Shown here: positions 32,188 to 43,229 of the stretch, in pieces | How positions within the stretch are numbered: the stretch's first letter is position 1 | Layout: each line of letters begins with the position of its first letter | NCBI GenBank assembly: GCA_022559985.1 | Contig: JAFJTR010000019.1 | Coordinates: 248,001-312,000, forward strand | Source: Parastagonospora avenae f. sp. tritici 18332-5 | Lineage: Eukaryota > Ascomycota > Dothideomycetes > Pleosporales > Phaeosphaeriaceae | Direction: 5' to 3' | Length of the DNA stretch: 64,000 nt | Notes under the pieces: model-generated | What the model was told of the DNA's origin: nothing | Databases searched by the model: none | The model's input: only the letters and a program-made list of their open reading frames with translations | Position numbers and translations under genes: made by a program

Positions 32188-33730
32188 TTAGTAGAGGGCG
32201 TCAGCGCAGCCAAAGTACTGCTCAACACCGAGGTCACCAGGGGCCTTCCATGTGTCGTCCTGGAAAGAGAAGACGCACGACTCGGGGCCAACCTTCTCCA
32301 TGATGGCCTTCATGGCGGTCTTCTGGTTCTCGAGGCTGGCAACGGCAAGGCCGTTGGCCATGCCGGACTTGGGCCAGCCGATCTCAGTGATGTACTTGCC
32401 CTTGGCGGCGGCGTCGGGGCACACCTTGGCGGCCTGCTCGAGCTGCTGCGCGGCAAAGTCACCGGCCTTGTCGGCGGTGATGGAGGCAGTGAAGTAGGGG
32501 TGGACTTGGACGGTGAACACGTCGATGTGGTCGCACAGAGCGGCGCCCTTCTCCTCCCAGGTGCCGACCGGCTCGGTGGTGGTGATGGCAACATCCTTGG
32601 GGAAACCGGCACCTTGGAGCTCCTTGCGGACGTAGTCGATGTAGCTACCGAGCTCGGAGGCCTGGCAGTTGTTGTTGAACATGCACTCGTTGCCGACGAT
32701 GACCATGGCAACGCTGTCCTTGGGAGCCTTGTTCTTGATGTCCTCGAGCTGCGAGTTGGCGTAGCTGGAGAAGGGACCCTTGCCGCCGGCACCGCCACCC
32801 TCAAGGAAGATACCGTAGATGACCTTCAGTCCATACTTCTGGCACTCGGGAACGACGTTCTCGAACACACCGCAGTCGGTGCTGTAGGAGCGGATGGTGG
32901 TGAAGCCCATCTCGGAGATCTTCTTGATGTCGGACTTGATCTCTCCGGCGGTCTTGCACTGGCCGTCCGCGGCATAGGGGGTGTAGGTGATGGCCCACTT
33001 GTCACCCTTGGTGACGATGTGGCCGCCGTTGCTGTAGCTGCCAGTTGGCTTGGGCTTGTCAGCCTCCTTGGTGCTGCTGGGAGCAGGCTTGGGGGTGTCG
33101 GCGGGCTTGGAGTAGATGGGAAGCTCGACGGGGGGAGTGTAGACAGGCACGGGGGCAGGCTTGGAGGACTCCGGCTTAGGCGCAGGGGGGTAGACCTCCG
33201 CGGGCTTGGTAGATGAAGCGGCAGCCGGAGTGGAAGAGACCACAATCGGCTTCTCCTCAGTGCACGAGGTGGAGACCTCTGGCTTGGGAACCGGAGGGTA
33301 GACCTCAGCGGGCTTGGTGGATGAAGCCGCGGCTGGGGTGGAAGAGATCACAATCGGGGTATAGATGGAAGTCTTGTGACCCTCCTCCTCGGTGCAAGAG
33401 CTGGAGGTCTGGGGAGTAGGGGGCGCGACCCAGGTGGAGTTGGGGACGATGGACGGCACTGATCGAATGTCAGTATCAACGCTTTCTTGCCATACTGGCA
33501 CTCTGCCCAGCGACTTTCAGCACCATGAGATCCACCTCTTCCTTTGAAATGTGCGGGGTCGGCTCCGAAAATCACGTACTAGCAGTCACGTAGACAGTGG
33601 TGTAGACCGTGCACACGTCCTCCTTCTTGTAGTCTCCACGGCGCATGTGAAAACCAGCGTGAGCCTTGTGCTCGTACGCGGCAACGGAGCCGGTAAGCGC
33701 CACGGAGGCAGCAATGATAGCACCCTTCAT
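32188..33730 (-). CDS. Secreted GH17 cell-wall beta-glucanase (Scw/Btl type)
   Basis: Two exons, 33730-33580 and 33458-32188, giving 473 aa; the 121-base intron is GTACGT..TCAG. Signal peptide MKGAIIAASVALTGSVAA. A Ser/Thr/Pro-rich linker of about 130 residues follows, with a motif SSTPAAASSTKPAEVYPP present twice 37 residues apart, probably O-mannosylated. The catalytic domain starts at WAITYTPYAADGQCKTA. The acid/base glutamate is in VGNECMFNN (about Glu308) and the nucleophile in ITEIGWPKSG (about Glu409), both intact. Family members remodel beta-1,3-glucan in the wall by hydrolysis or transglycosylation. No GPI signal, so it is secreted or wall-bound. A 359-codon antisense frame is a GC-skew shadow. 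Confidence 0.93.
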
Positions 33731-35344
33731 CTTGAAGATTGTTTACTGGGTATTAAGCAGTTGGTAGGTATATTCCGCTAAATGAGTGAAGCGGTTGTAT
33801 TAAGTATAGGTAAACGAGTGTAAGGGCACAAAGGCCGGACTTGACTTGTCAACGAGGCGTGGATGCGTAACTGTGAGCCTTGCGTAAAGAGAAAGAAAAC
33901 TGACGCATCGCCGGGGAGTCGTCGGTTTTGATGGGACTGCGCATGGCTGGTGCTCGTGCGCCGGCATCTAGTTGACAAAGGGGTCCTTGAAATGAACATG
34001 GGAGGTGGGTCACGAAAGCGGTATGGTTGCTGGGCAAGCTTCTACATGGGGTCACGATGTGCACAGAGCGGTCGTGTTGTGGAAATGAGACTCTGGGGAA
34101 AAACTACTGGATGCTCGACTGCTTTGGGTGCAGTGGTCCGCATCGGGTTAATCAGGGGGGTAGCTTCACAACCGACATAGCAACATCACAAGCACAGTTG
34201 AATTGCGCCGAGTCGACCCATCAGCAGTCCGGCGTGATCCTATGGACACAACTGTAACTTGGTTTTTATTCTTGCTGGTACACCATGCGCCCATGACAGC
34301 AGCTGGGTAACCCTCCCGCGCGCTCGTGTCGCGCATATTACAGTCCGTCGAATGTACTATGATTATCATCATCAAATCATTATCAGCAATCATACGCCCT
34401 CGCCTCGCGCAGCCAACGGCTAAATCTCAAAGGATTCGAACAAGGAGGAACCATGGCCACAGCGCAGCCATATGCAGGTACAAAGCGGCTCGTGCATAGC
34501 CTTGAACATCGCTTCCCTGTTCGGCATTAAAACTATTGGCTGGCCGATCCGCTCTGGAACTATTTGTAGCCAAGGGGCGTGGTTGGCAGGCGGATGTTTC
34601 TGTTCGCACGACTCGAGAAGCGTGGTGGTGCCGCGATGCACAAACGTCATTAAATCTTCCGGCGCAGTTATCCTGCTTCACGGCTGTGTATCACGTATAA
34701 CTCAACTCCATCGTGGAAACCATTCGCGCCACGAGTATAGCGCGTGCAGCTGGTTTACTGCGCGATGGATGCATTCATTTCCTGCGTAAGACGGTGTTGT
34801 GTTGGCATCGCCGACGTGCCGGAAGGATTCAGGTGCCTAGCGGTGAGGGCCTTGGGGACTTGGAGAGCGGATTGGCGAGCCCGCTATCATCTCGCTGCGC
34901 AAGCGACGAATTAAAGAAAATCCTATAGGGCTAAGGAACTAAGAAATGATCATCCGACCATGTGTGAATGGCTGAAGTCGGCGTGTTTGGCCAGTAATTG
35001 CTGACTTGCGGCATACGAGCGATTAAGGGTGTAGCACTTTAAGCGCGTGAGTAGCGACTACGCCATCCAGCTAGCAAGTCAGCTCTTGTACACTCTCGAC
35101 ACTAAGATTTCAGCTTTCATCTCCACCGATCAAGCGTGCTGTCATGTTAGCCCTACCAGCGCCTGTATGGCTTCACAATCTATCGCACTTTCTCCGGACC
35201 GTTCCAATCATCCATCGATTGAGTCTCAGTCTATGTATTCTAACACTATCTTTCAAGACTGTCGTCTATCTAGAGAAAGGAACCTCTGAATCGTAAGGAG
35301 CTAAGATTTGCTGTTGTTACCTGAGGCGGCTGGTCAAATATCAA
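33731..35344. other. Gene-free spacer, 1.6 kb
   Basis: Promoter of the GH17 gene at the left; 3' UTR of the monooxygenase at the right. Frames of 70-105 codons are scattered on both strands without domain, ATG context or codon bias. No repeat or RNA gene noticed. Confidence 0.5.
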
Positions 35345-36538
35345 TCATGCCGGCTGATGATGCGCCCTCATTCTCTCCGCGAAGACTTTCGCTCCATCTG
35401 CGCTAAAATGATTCTGCTTCCCTTGTTCAGTTTTGCGCATGTACTTCTCCGCTCTGCCGAACATCTCCTTCTCATAGCTCTGCACAGCCTCGTCCAGCCC
35501 CTTCACTCCTTTAGCCGCAGCTACGATCTCGCGACTGAGCACCAGTGCATCTGTCATGCCAGTATTGACACCAACACCCGCAAACGGTGTCATGACGTGC
35601 GCGGCATCTCCAATCAGCGTAACACCGGGACAATGAGGCCAAGTGAAGCCCACAGGAAGTTCGTACAATGGACGAGGGGTAAGATCGTCTTTGCATTCAA
35701 GCACGATACGCTTCAAGTCTTCGCCGACGTCAGAGAAGTACCGCTCAACGTACTGCTTCCTCGCAGTGTCTTGCTCGCTCCAATCAATGCCGCAAGTTTC
35801 GAAGAAGTTTTCCGGCACCCTTAGGCAAGCGTATGTGCGCAGGCCCCCATCGCCTTGTCGCTGAGCCATCACGGCGCGTCCTTCACCGAAGCTGAACATC
35901 GAGCCTAGCCCGACGAACTCGACTAGCCAGGGATTGGAGTGGATGTTGTGGAGGTTCACTTCTACCATCGAGATGCCGGAGTATGAGGGTTTGACATCAG
36001 TGACTAGAGCTCGCACTTTCGACCAAGCACCGTCCCCGCCAACGACAAGGTCCCATCCCGTCTCTTGAGTTCCGTTGGCGAAATAGAGGTCATATTTGGT
36101 TGGCTCGCTGCTCGAGGCAATAACACGATCAAGTCTCTTGCCAAACCTCAGATTTTCGCTCTTCAGACTGTCGGAGAGGATCTTCAGGAGCAGCCTACGA
36201 TCGATCTCCGGTCGTCCAGCAAACTTCTCTTCCTCACTTTGCTCTGGCTTCGGCAATACATTCTCATCCCACAAAACTTCGCCATCAATGTTGACTATCT
36301 TGTCACAGTCAGACTCCGGTCTCGAATGCTTGACAAATGCGTCCCATAGACTCGCTTCTTTGAGTGCGAGCTGACCAGATTCGGGATGCAGGTCGAGTGA
36401 GCCACCGGAGCTGCGGATAGAATCGGCGGCCTCGAAGACGGCGAAGGATATGTTTTTGTTTTGCAGGATATTCGCCAGTGTGAGTGAGACTGGACCTGCG
36501 CCTACAATGGCGATCTTGAGTTGGGGAGTAATCGACAT
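35345..36538 (-). CDS. FAD-dependent monooxygenase, TetX-like
   Basis: Single frame of 397 aa from an ATG at 36538. The N-terminal FAD motif is IAIVGAGPVSLTLANIL; the usual third glycine of GxGxxG is Ser here. SSGGSLDLHPESGQLAL is the TetX-type segment. VGGDGAWSKVR is the DG motif and GVTLIGDAAHVMTPFAGVGVN the GD motif contacting FAD. Family members hydroxylate aromatic or polyketide-like small molecules with NAD(P)H and O2; the substrate cannot be read from sequence. No signal peptide. No biosynthetic cluster surrounds it: neighbours are wall and RNA genes, so it is probably a lone detoxification or accessory enzyme. Confidence 0.88.
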   Translation of the reverse strand: MSITPQLKIAIVGAGPVSLTLANILQNKNISFAVFEAADSIRSSGGSLDLHPESGQLALKEASLWDAFVKHSRPESDCDKIVNIDGEVLWDENVLPKPEQSEEEKFAGRPEIDRRLLLKILSDSLKSENLRFGKRLDRVIASSSEPTKYDLYFANGTQETGWDLVVGGDGAWSKVRALVTDVKPSYSGISMVEVNLHNIHSNPWLVEFVGLGSMFSFGEGRAVMAQRQGDGGLRTYACLRVPENFFETCGIDWSEQDTARKQYVERYFSDVGEDLKRIVLECKDDLTPRPLYELPVGFTWPHCPGVTLIGDAAHVMTPFAGVGVNTGMTDALVLSREIVAAAKGVKGLDEAVQSYEKEMFGRAEKYMRKTEQGKQNHFSADGAKVFAERMRAHHQPA

Positions 36539-37377
36539 GTCGGATGGGCCAAGCTTTCGGTGATTGATACCTAGACGTCTCCGCTTGAATATTCTAAGCT
36601 GACGTGGTAATTTTCGCTATTGGTCATAAAAGGGTACAAATAAAGCTTATAGATGACCTTGATCTCCAAAGAAGGAGGTTCACGCGAGTCGAAGGCGAGG
36701 ACGTTCTGATGCGGCCTTCCTATCAACATGTCCATGGCATATATAATCATCGTTCCTCGTTGCCTAGAGCTTCATTCACGTTCTCTCGGACGCGTACAGA
36801 GCATACCTCGGCGTGTCGGATGTTAGATCTTTGCGAGGTGAGATCTTCGGCCCCGAGAGTGTCGCACACATCGCACCTTGCATATCTAATGCAAACGTTC
36901 TTATTCAGGCCACTTGTTGGAAGCAGCAGCTAACGCCAAGCGACTGCATTAGCAGATTAGAAAGTGCAGGGAGCCGAGAGACTGGAATGATTCCACCAGT
37001 GAGTTGCTGCAGTCGATGGCTGTCGCATGCTAGTGCTGACGGGGCCTGAAATTAAGGTTGCATGCTTATTTTGATTTAAGCTCTCTGGATCGACTGCCAA
37101 GTGTCTTTGCGTGAATGTACTGCAGCACAATTGCAGATCCATCAATGCGCTATCACGTTGATCAAGTCATGGAGGTAGAAAGCCTTGCGGCCATTTGTCA
37201 ACTCTCGAGCCGCGACTCTTTTCCTGTTTTGCGAGGTTCATAGCTGCCATAGATGGTATCGCACGGCCTTCAACATTACGGTTCATCCGACCAATTTTCA
37301 GGTTACCCGAACTTGTGCATCTTCAAATTGATGTTCGAAGATATCTGCTGGCCTCAACAGACCACGATTGAAATTCC
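36539..37377. other. Intergenic spacer
   Basis: 839 bases: monooxygenase promoter at the left and USB1 3' UTR at the right. No supported gene; short frames at 36604 and 36813 lack homology I can recognise. Confidence 0.5.
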
Positions 37378-38447
37378 TCAATTTGAACTTTGATTTAGTC
37401 CCATCACACCACCCAATCTCCCCGCCTTCAGGTCGATATTGTGGACCACGTTGCCAATCCTTGCCTTGACGACGTTGATAGAAGCTTGCGGTTGTTTGAT
37501 TCGCTCGCTCACGTCGATGTTCTTGATCAGGGCCGTCCAATCAGGATCAGGCTCCTCCAGGTTCCAGGCTATGCTGACATGGAAGCGATCAGAACGATCA
37601 GTACTCTCTTCCTCGGTATCTTGGCCTTTTCGTCTCTTATTTCCCTCGTTCTCAGTACTGCTCTCCATGGGCCCGTCTCCTTGGCCACGGACATACAGAC
37701 CGGGATGGCCACATTGTGCAGTAGCTTCGTTGCATGCATCTAGTAGTCGGTTGAGCCCATTTTTCGCGGGCTTCTCTATGCCTAGGACCAAGAACCATCG
37801 GTTGCGCTGAAAGTTTGGAACCCATTTCAGACCTTTGAATTGAAATTGAAACGACGCAACTGAAGCTCTGCGCAGACGTGATTTTAATGCATCCAAGAAG
37901 ACATCCCTGTCTTCTGTTTTGATTTGCAGCGTCCGTGAAAGCGAGACGTGCAGCGGTAGAGGCGCGCCCAGTTCTGATTGAAGAGATGGAATTATTTTTG
38001 GCACAGGACTCTTCTTTGGATGTTCCTTGTTTTGGGCATCAATCATGTCCTTGACGTGTTGTATCAGTCCGTGTAGATTATCAGACTCGGTCTGTGAAGG
38101 ATTCCCTCGCATACGTCAGCCTACCCAGCCGCTTCCTACCAGGTACACGCCAGCGCATCCTTACACTCTAAGTAGATATGACTTGGCCAGTTGCCTTCGA
38201 CATGAGGCATTGCGCGCTTCCGGCCTCCATGTAGTTCCGGGTTATCGCTGGTGCTGATACGCGCGTTGGTCGTGTACAGATCATGGAATGCTGCCGGAAG
38301 CGGCGGCAGGTCATCCTGGGCAGACTGGCTGTGCTTGCGCTTCAGCTGTACAGAACTCTTGGGCGCATTGCCTGGCGACTGGGCAGCGATACCATGCCCG
38401 CCGACATCCACGTCAGAGTCTGAATCTGGGTATGGTACCAGGGACAT
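37378..38447 (-). CDS. USB1: U6 snRNA phosphodiesterase Usb1
   Basis: Two exons, 38447-38165 and 38105-37378, giving 336 aa; the 59-base intron is GTAAGG..GCGAG with a GGCTGAC branch site. The join restores YLEW-NPSQTES, the conserved HVEGNWPSHIYLEW motif. The protein trims the 3' oligo(U) tail of U6 snRNA in the nucleus and leaves a cyclic phosphate. Two HxS motifs of the 2H phosphoesterase fold are intact: LHVSLS at about 147 and FHVSIAW at about 270. LPPLPAAFHDLY and LHGGRKRAMPHVEGNW are typical N-terminal signatures. I chose MSLVPYPDSDSD because fungal homologs start this way; in-frame ATGs at 38477 and 38603 would lengthen it. It diverges from PAL1. Confidence 0.92.
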
Positions 38448-38799
38448 TGTTCGTTCGGTGGTGTCGAGACGGGCCATCGCTTCGTAATTGCCAAATACGC
38501 ACTGGCAGGTGCGCTTAGGGTGGTCTGGACCCGCTTTGGGCTTAGATCCCGGCTCGCGATGACGTAGCGCCAACTTCTGCAGGGACAGGAAGAACGATGA
38601 CATGTGCGAAGTACGCGTCGTGCCTGCCAAGTCAGGCCTTTATCAGCAGCCGCATGTCCTCGGTCACCTGTTCATTTCTCTCGCATTTCCACACACCTGA
38701 TCATCTCCTCTTCACCATCAAATTGACTCTCTACTCGAACTTGCCTCGAAGGAAGCAACTTAAGCGAATAGCATTTTGAACTTCAGTTACACAACCGGA
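38448..38799. promoter_or_regulatory. Bidirectional region, USB1 / PAL1
   Basis: 352 bases between divergent ATGs. If USB1 starts upstream (38603) the region shrinks to under 200 bases. No TATA box stands out. Confidence 0.4.
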
Positions 38800-40168
38800 A
38801 TGGAGCGGGTAAGTTTCCCTTCCAATGTGCGAGTCTGAGACCCTGGAGCTCCCACCTTGCAGCCACCGCGTGCGTGTGGCACAGTGAAAAGAAGACACCA
38901 CTATCTGATCTGCACTTCAACCACGTTCGGATGCATATTCCAGAAAATGCATGCTGACTTTGTAGGCACAACATGCACTCATCGATCCCCTGATCGAGCC
39001 GGATCCATCCGACGAGACTGGACTAAACACTCACTTTCGGTCTACTTTTGCGCCTCAGGAACCCATCACACCACCTGGAGCCGAGGCCATCTCCAAGAAG
39101 CAGCCAACCGTCAGCGTGCACCACACCGGCAGCTCTGTTGAGACCAACCCTTACCGACGCTCGCGAGCTTCATCTGACGCGAAGAACCCCTTCGGCGACC
39201 ATCATGTAACGGGGTCCCCAAGTAGAAGGAGGTATGACTACCCTTCCCCTCCCAACTCTGCTAGCCCGCGCCGTGAGAATTTCCCATCCTCAAACCACCG
39301 CTCGCAAGCCTTCGGATCTATGAACGACACCCGGCCACGACGATCGAGCAACCCGGCACCAGTCCAACTGAGGAGCGGCAGACCTACGCGCAGTGGCTCA
39401 CTTAGGGAGCGATACCCTGGAGACATGTCTCACAGGCCACTTGATGCACTCCGTAAAGATGAAAAGATTGCTCACCGTGCCCCTCATCTTAGAAAGAAGA
39501 ACTTCCCGGGAGCTGATGTCATCGACCGTCTCGACGCAGCCGGTTTCGCTCGTTATCATCACGAAGGCCCGTACGATGCTGCGAGCATTGCACGCAACAA
39601 GCACATCAAGTATGCACCCATCGAGGCGGTCCGCGAGTCGAACGAGGAGGCATTGAGAGCCACACCACGGGAAAATATCGCGGATGCCGTTTCGAAGCAC
39701 CGCCCACTTGAGGGAGTTGCCAACATCCCCCCTGGTATGCCTGATCGTTTTGGTCGCGTTCTCAACTATGAGGAGGGAGCCGATCTTCAACGCGAGCCAG
39801 GAGGTGACTACAGGCGTTGGCCTGGACAGGTACGCATTACATCTTTGTGGTGACACGGAACAATTGCTAACGTTTCACAGGAGTATCACCCTGATGACCT
39901 CAAAGGCAAAGGTGAACCATCATACACCATTGAGAAGGCTTTGAAGGAACATAAAGCCCTTGGCGACTCTGGCACCGAGATGAAGACACGACACCGCCAC
40001 AGCAAGTCCGTCGGCCACGACCAAGCCTCTGGCCTTCTGTCACCTGAACCAGCCAACGCGGAAGCTTCCGGCATCGGACGTAGCAACACCACGGGCAAGG
40101 GTGTGGGCTCGTCGTTGAAGAAGCGTTTCGGCAGCATCCGTCGTCGCAAGCAGGAGGCTGAGGCCTAG
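38800..40168 (+). CDS. PAL1: Pal1 cell morphology protein
   Basis: Three exons: 38800-38808, 38966-39829, 39881-40168, giving 386 aa. The first exon encodes only MER; the 157-base intron joins it to AQHALIDPLIEPDPSDETG. The conserved Pal1 core is plain: HRPLDALRKDEKIAHRAPHL, then GADVIDRLDAAGF, YHHEGPYDA, NEEALRATPRENI, KHRPLEGVANIPPGMPD and EEGADLQREPGGDYRRWPG, continuing across the last intron into KGKGEPSYTIE. Pal1 in fission yeast localises to growth sites and supports cylindrical growth; fungal homologs are linked to endocytic patches and cell polarity. The N-terminal third is Ser/Arg/Pro-rich and disordered; the tail is basic (SSLKKRFGSIRRRK). Confidence 0.94.
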
Positions 40169-40393
40169 AAATTCCGACCTCCTTGGCTTCGGCGCATGAA
40201 CTCTTTCGACAGCGACTACTACTAGACTGTATACATAACATAGGCGTATAGAAGCAGCACACAGCGAGGTTTCCTTTTGTCACGGCTTGGATTTGGCGGA
40301 TGTCGTTCTGCAGACGAATGACTAGTTTGTACAGGTATATAAGTTGCATCCAATAGTAAATAACGAATAACGAATCTTCAATAACTATCGAAT

Positions 40394-40824
40394 CTACAAC
40401 TTGTCAATGATCTCGATTTCAATCGGTCCGTAGCGAGGCTGAGCATTTATTCGCCTTGCGGTCTCGGTGATTTGTGACAGCACATTCAACTTGCGCCTCA
40501 AGGTCTCTTCATCATCATTGTGGCTGTGCAAACCATATCTTCTACCGGGTACCCCAGACTTTGGACCCCAGCTCATAGAGTGACGCGGAGTATTGTTGAG
40601 CGGCCAAGCCCAACCATTGACACTTGACCTTTCAACAAACACTACAAGTGTGTAGTAGACTGCAACAACGAATGCGAAGAAGGTAAGTGTGAGCAGAAAA
40701 GCGTGTATTACTACGTACTAACTACCCACAATGCCGAGCTTTATACCTCCGAGAATTTGATGAAATACAACGTGAAAAGGGTATGCTAAAGAGATGACAC
40801 AGCAAGATAAAACAGACAGCCCAT
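40394..40824 (-). CDS. Possible small membrane protein
   Basis: A 108-codon frame (40717-40394) reads one hydrophobic stretch, HAFLLTLTFFAFVVAVYYT, followed by a charged soluble end (DDEETLRRKLNVLSQITETA, IEIEIIDKL). It has no ATG. A possible short first exon at 40824-40801 (MGCLFYLA) with a GTGTCA donor and TAGTTAG acceptor joins in phase 0 and would give 115 aa, itself hydrophobic. This exon pairing is inference. It lies 37 bases downstream of the stop of the DUF2417 gene on the same strand, so it could also be part of that transcript's 3' end. Confidence 0.4.
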
Positions 40825-40861
40825 ATAACGTTTATTCGGAATCAAATTTTGCCCTGATGTG

Positions 40862-42583
40862 CTAGTTCTCCTCGGCTGACTTGATCTTCCCTGCCGCCTT
40901 AACAAGCTGCCTGAGCCTCTTCTCCATCGCCGTGCGGCCCTCGAGAGACTGCCAGACTTGATGCGGCGCCTTGTTCACGACATCCCATCCCACGAGGTTA
41001 TCCGTGAGTGTGGTGAGGTCCTTTTGCTTGCGCTCCCACTCGCTATCGCGCTTGACCTCAATGCCCGAGCTGACAATCGCCAGCGGAGTATCAGCCGACT
41101 GGATGTTGCGCGCCGACACGACTTCGCTCTTGGACAAGCTGTCGGCCACGAGATTCTCCTGGAGCTGGGCCTTGATGAATTTCCCGGATTGGTACGCGTT
41201 GCGGCCGTAGACGCGGTCTTCGCGCGTGCGGCCTTTGAAGAGAGCGCCAGCGAGGCGCACGGTGCCCAGTGGGGAGATGATGCCCCAGGCCCAGAGGAGG
41301 AAGCCGCGGCTGGGGCTACCGATGCGGTGCAGGAGGTCCTCGTGGTAAGGGTCGACGAGCAGCAGGCCGCTGACCTGCTTCATGTGGCGGGAGCTGAAGA
41401 TGCGGGAGACGATGCTGCCTGTGCCGGCGGAGACGAGGATCCATGGGCCTTCTTCGCCGGCTTTGGCGAGGGCTTCAGAGAGGGCGTCGGCGGACATGCC
41501 GGCGGAGTGGGGGGAGGGCGCGTTGTCGGAGAAGGCGTAGCCTGGGCGGTCCCAGTAGCAATAGCGGGAGATGGTCTTGTTCTTGTAGGCTGAGTATGCC
41601 CAGTGCTCTAGGTCGTACTCGAGGGGTTCCTCACCAGCCTCGAGGAGCATGGTGGGATCTCTCTCGCCATCGGTGTGCGTGACGTTGCCGACGCATCCAA
41701 GATGGACAGCGTACTTGTCACCATCAACGAGGATGCGGTCGCCGTACATCTTGAGTGTGGAGTCGCGACCACGAATGCCGAGGGTGGCGGTCATGAGGAT
41801 GACAATGAGGATGAAGATGACAGTCAGGACTGTTGCGAGGAGAACGGCGATCCACTCCTTCAATGTGCGGCGCGTCTCTGCGCGGCCAGTGAGACGTTCC
41901 TCCTCTTCTCTCTTTCCATAGGCGACGACGCGGTCCGTCAAGATGCACCAAACAGCCATCAAGAAGGCCCAAACGACACTTGCGATACCGATCCATCCCT
42001 CCTCGAGTCTGATGCGCGGCACTGCAAGGATCACAATCATGTCGACCGCCAGCAGCACAGCGATGATGGCGGTGGTGATGCGCAGACCCTTGGCAGGTGT
42101 GACGAAGAAGATGGTGGCAACGAGGAGATTTCCAATGGTAAGGCAGGTAAATGCAAAGTCGAAAAAGCCAGATCCGCGACTATGCATTCCTGGCGGAGAC
42201 ACGAAGATGGACACCAGCAGGAGCACCCACCAAAGAAACGAGACGACAAGGAAGAGAATGGTCAGGTACCGCATAGCACGGACCGTCCATAGATTGTATG
42301 GCGAGACCTTGACGTTGTTAGCATTCCGTTCTCTTTGAAGTCTGGCAGATCTTACAGCTGGGTCATCAGGGTCCAGGTAGCCATCCGAGTTTGGAGGCCT
42401 GGGGCGATCAAGAAGTCTTGTGCGCTCAGTCGGTTCCTCTTGGGGTTCATGGGTGCGTCTTGAAGTCTCATAGCTTCTCCTGGAAGACCTTGAAGCTCCA
42501 TCGTCTTGAGGAATTGGGTGAGGCGGCTCAGCTGTGAGTCCGTCCCCGTTCTGCTGGTTCTTGCTGCCAGCCCACATACTCAT
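40862..42583 (-). CDS. DUF2417 membrane protein with alpha/beta-hydrolase-like domain
   Basis: Single frame of 573 aa. The N-terminal 90 residues are polar and disordered. Six hydrophobic segments follow at about 105-280 (for example YLTILFLVVSFLWWVLLLVS, ITTAIIAVLLAVDMIVILAV, IAVLLATVLTVIFILIVILM). The C-terminal 280 residues resemble an alpha/beta hydrolase: YCYWDRPGYAFSDNAPSPHS corresponds to the oxyanion-loop region, VSGLLLVDPYHED to the acid-strand region. The nucleophile elbow position reads VSAGTGSIVSR, so a canonical GxSxG is absent and activity is doubtful. It belongs to the fungal DUF2417 family of unknown function. It diverges from PPE1. Confidence 0.85.
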   Translation of the reverse strand: MSMWAGSKNQQNGDGLTAEPPHPIPQDDGASRSSRRSYETSRRTHEPQEEPTERTRLLDRPRPPNSDGYLDPDDPAVRSARLQRERNANNVKVSPYNLWTVRAMRYLTILFLVVSFLWWVLLLVSIFVSPPGMHSRGSGFFDFAFTCLTIGNLLVATIFFVTPAKGLRITTAIIAVLLAVDMIVILAVPRIRLEEGWIGIASVVWAFLMAVWCILTDRVVAYGKREEEERLTGRAETRRTLKEWIAVLLATVLTVIFILIVILMTATLGIRGRDSTLKMYGDRILVDGDKYAVHLGCVGNVTHTDGERDPTMLLEAGEEPLEYDLEHWAYSAYKNKTISRYCYWDRPGYAFSDNAPSPHSAGMSADALSEALAKAGEEGPWILVSAGTGSIVSRIFSSRHMKQVSGLLLVDPYHEDLLHRIGSPSRGFLLWAWGIISPLGTVRLAGALFKGRTREDRVYGRNAYQSGKFIKAQLQENLVADSLSKSEVVSARNIQSADTPLAIVSSGIEVKRDSEWERKQKDLTTLTDNLVGWDVVNKAPHQVWQSLEGRTAMEKRLRQLVKAAGKIKSAEEN

Positions 42584-43229
42584 TGTGAAGCTCCGCGGAA
42601 GCTATGTGCAACGCGATTAGATAATTAAGTACAACAAGGGACCGTCAACAGTCGAATTATAGATTACAAGAAGGACGTGAGGGTGAGTGAGCTTCGCAAA
42701 GCTCCTTGAGAGATGCAATAAGAAGGATGGGTGGTTGGGGCACGGATTGTCTTGTCTGAAGCTTCGCACGCTAAGATCCAGATCGACGTCATGGTCTCGA
42801 CGGCCGGGTCTAGCTCCGCCATGGCCATTATCCATCCCATCTCAGCCCCGCGGAGGCGTTTCCGTTCTCCAGCCTGACTCTTGGTCGAAAGGTACCTGTT
42901 TCTTGTCGCTTTCCTTGCGCGCGTGACTTGTTTCACGAGCTCGGATCTGTCATAGCCGCGAGATACGTGTTGAAGAAAGAGTGCTGGACATCTTTGAAGC
43001 TGTGACCCATGCAATCGGGAGATTCTACAGCTATGATCCCGGTCCATCACCATGACCCCCGCCGTCCAAACGTGAACGTGCTACCAACTTCCAACCCGCA
43101 CGACTCCAAATCAAGTATCTGTGCCATCCCGCTTCCCAATTCAACCAGGCCAATCCCATACTAGCTCACTCTCGCGCGCTACCCGAACTCAATCGCGGCG
43201 AAGCTACCCTAGCCACAACCACGCCCGCC
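42584..43229. promoter_or_regulatory. Bidirectional region, DUF2417 gene / PPE1
   Basis: 646 bases between divergent ATGs. A CCAAT box at 43150-43154 lies 76 bases before the PPE1 ATG, a plausible activator site. A 129-codon reverse frame here (42664-43053) is not supported. Confidence 0.45.

Noticed and set aside
32137..33216. 359-codon forward frame, Leu/Gly/Val-rich, opposite the GH17 gene
   Set aside because: Antisense shadow of a high-GC3 gene whose catalytic residues are intact.
42664..43053. 129-codon reverse frame between the DUF2417 gene and PPE1
   Set aside because: Sits in a bidirectional promoter and shows no conserved features.
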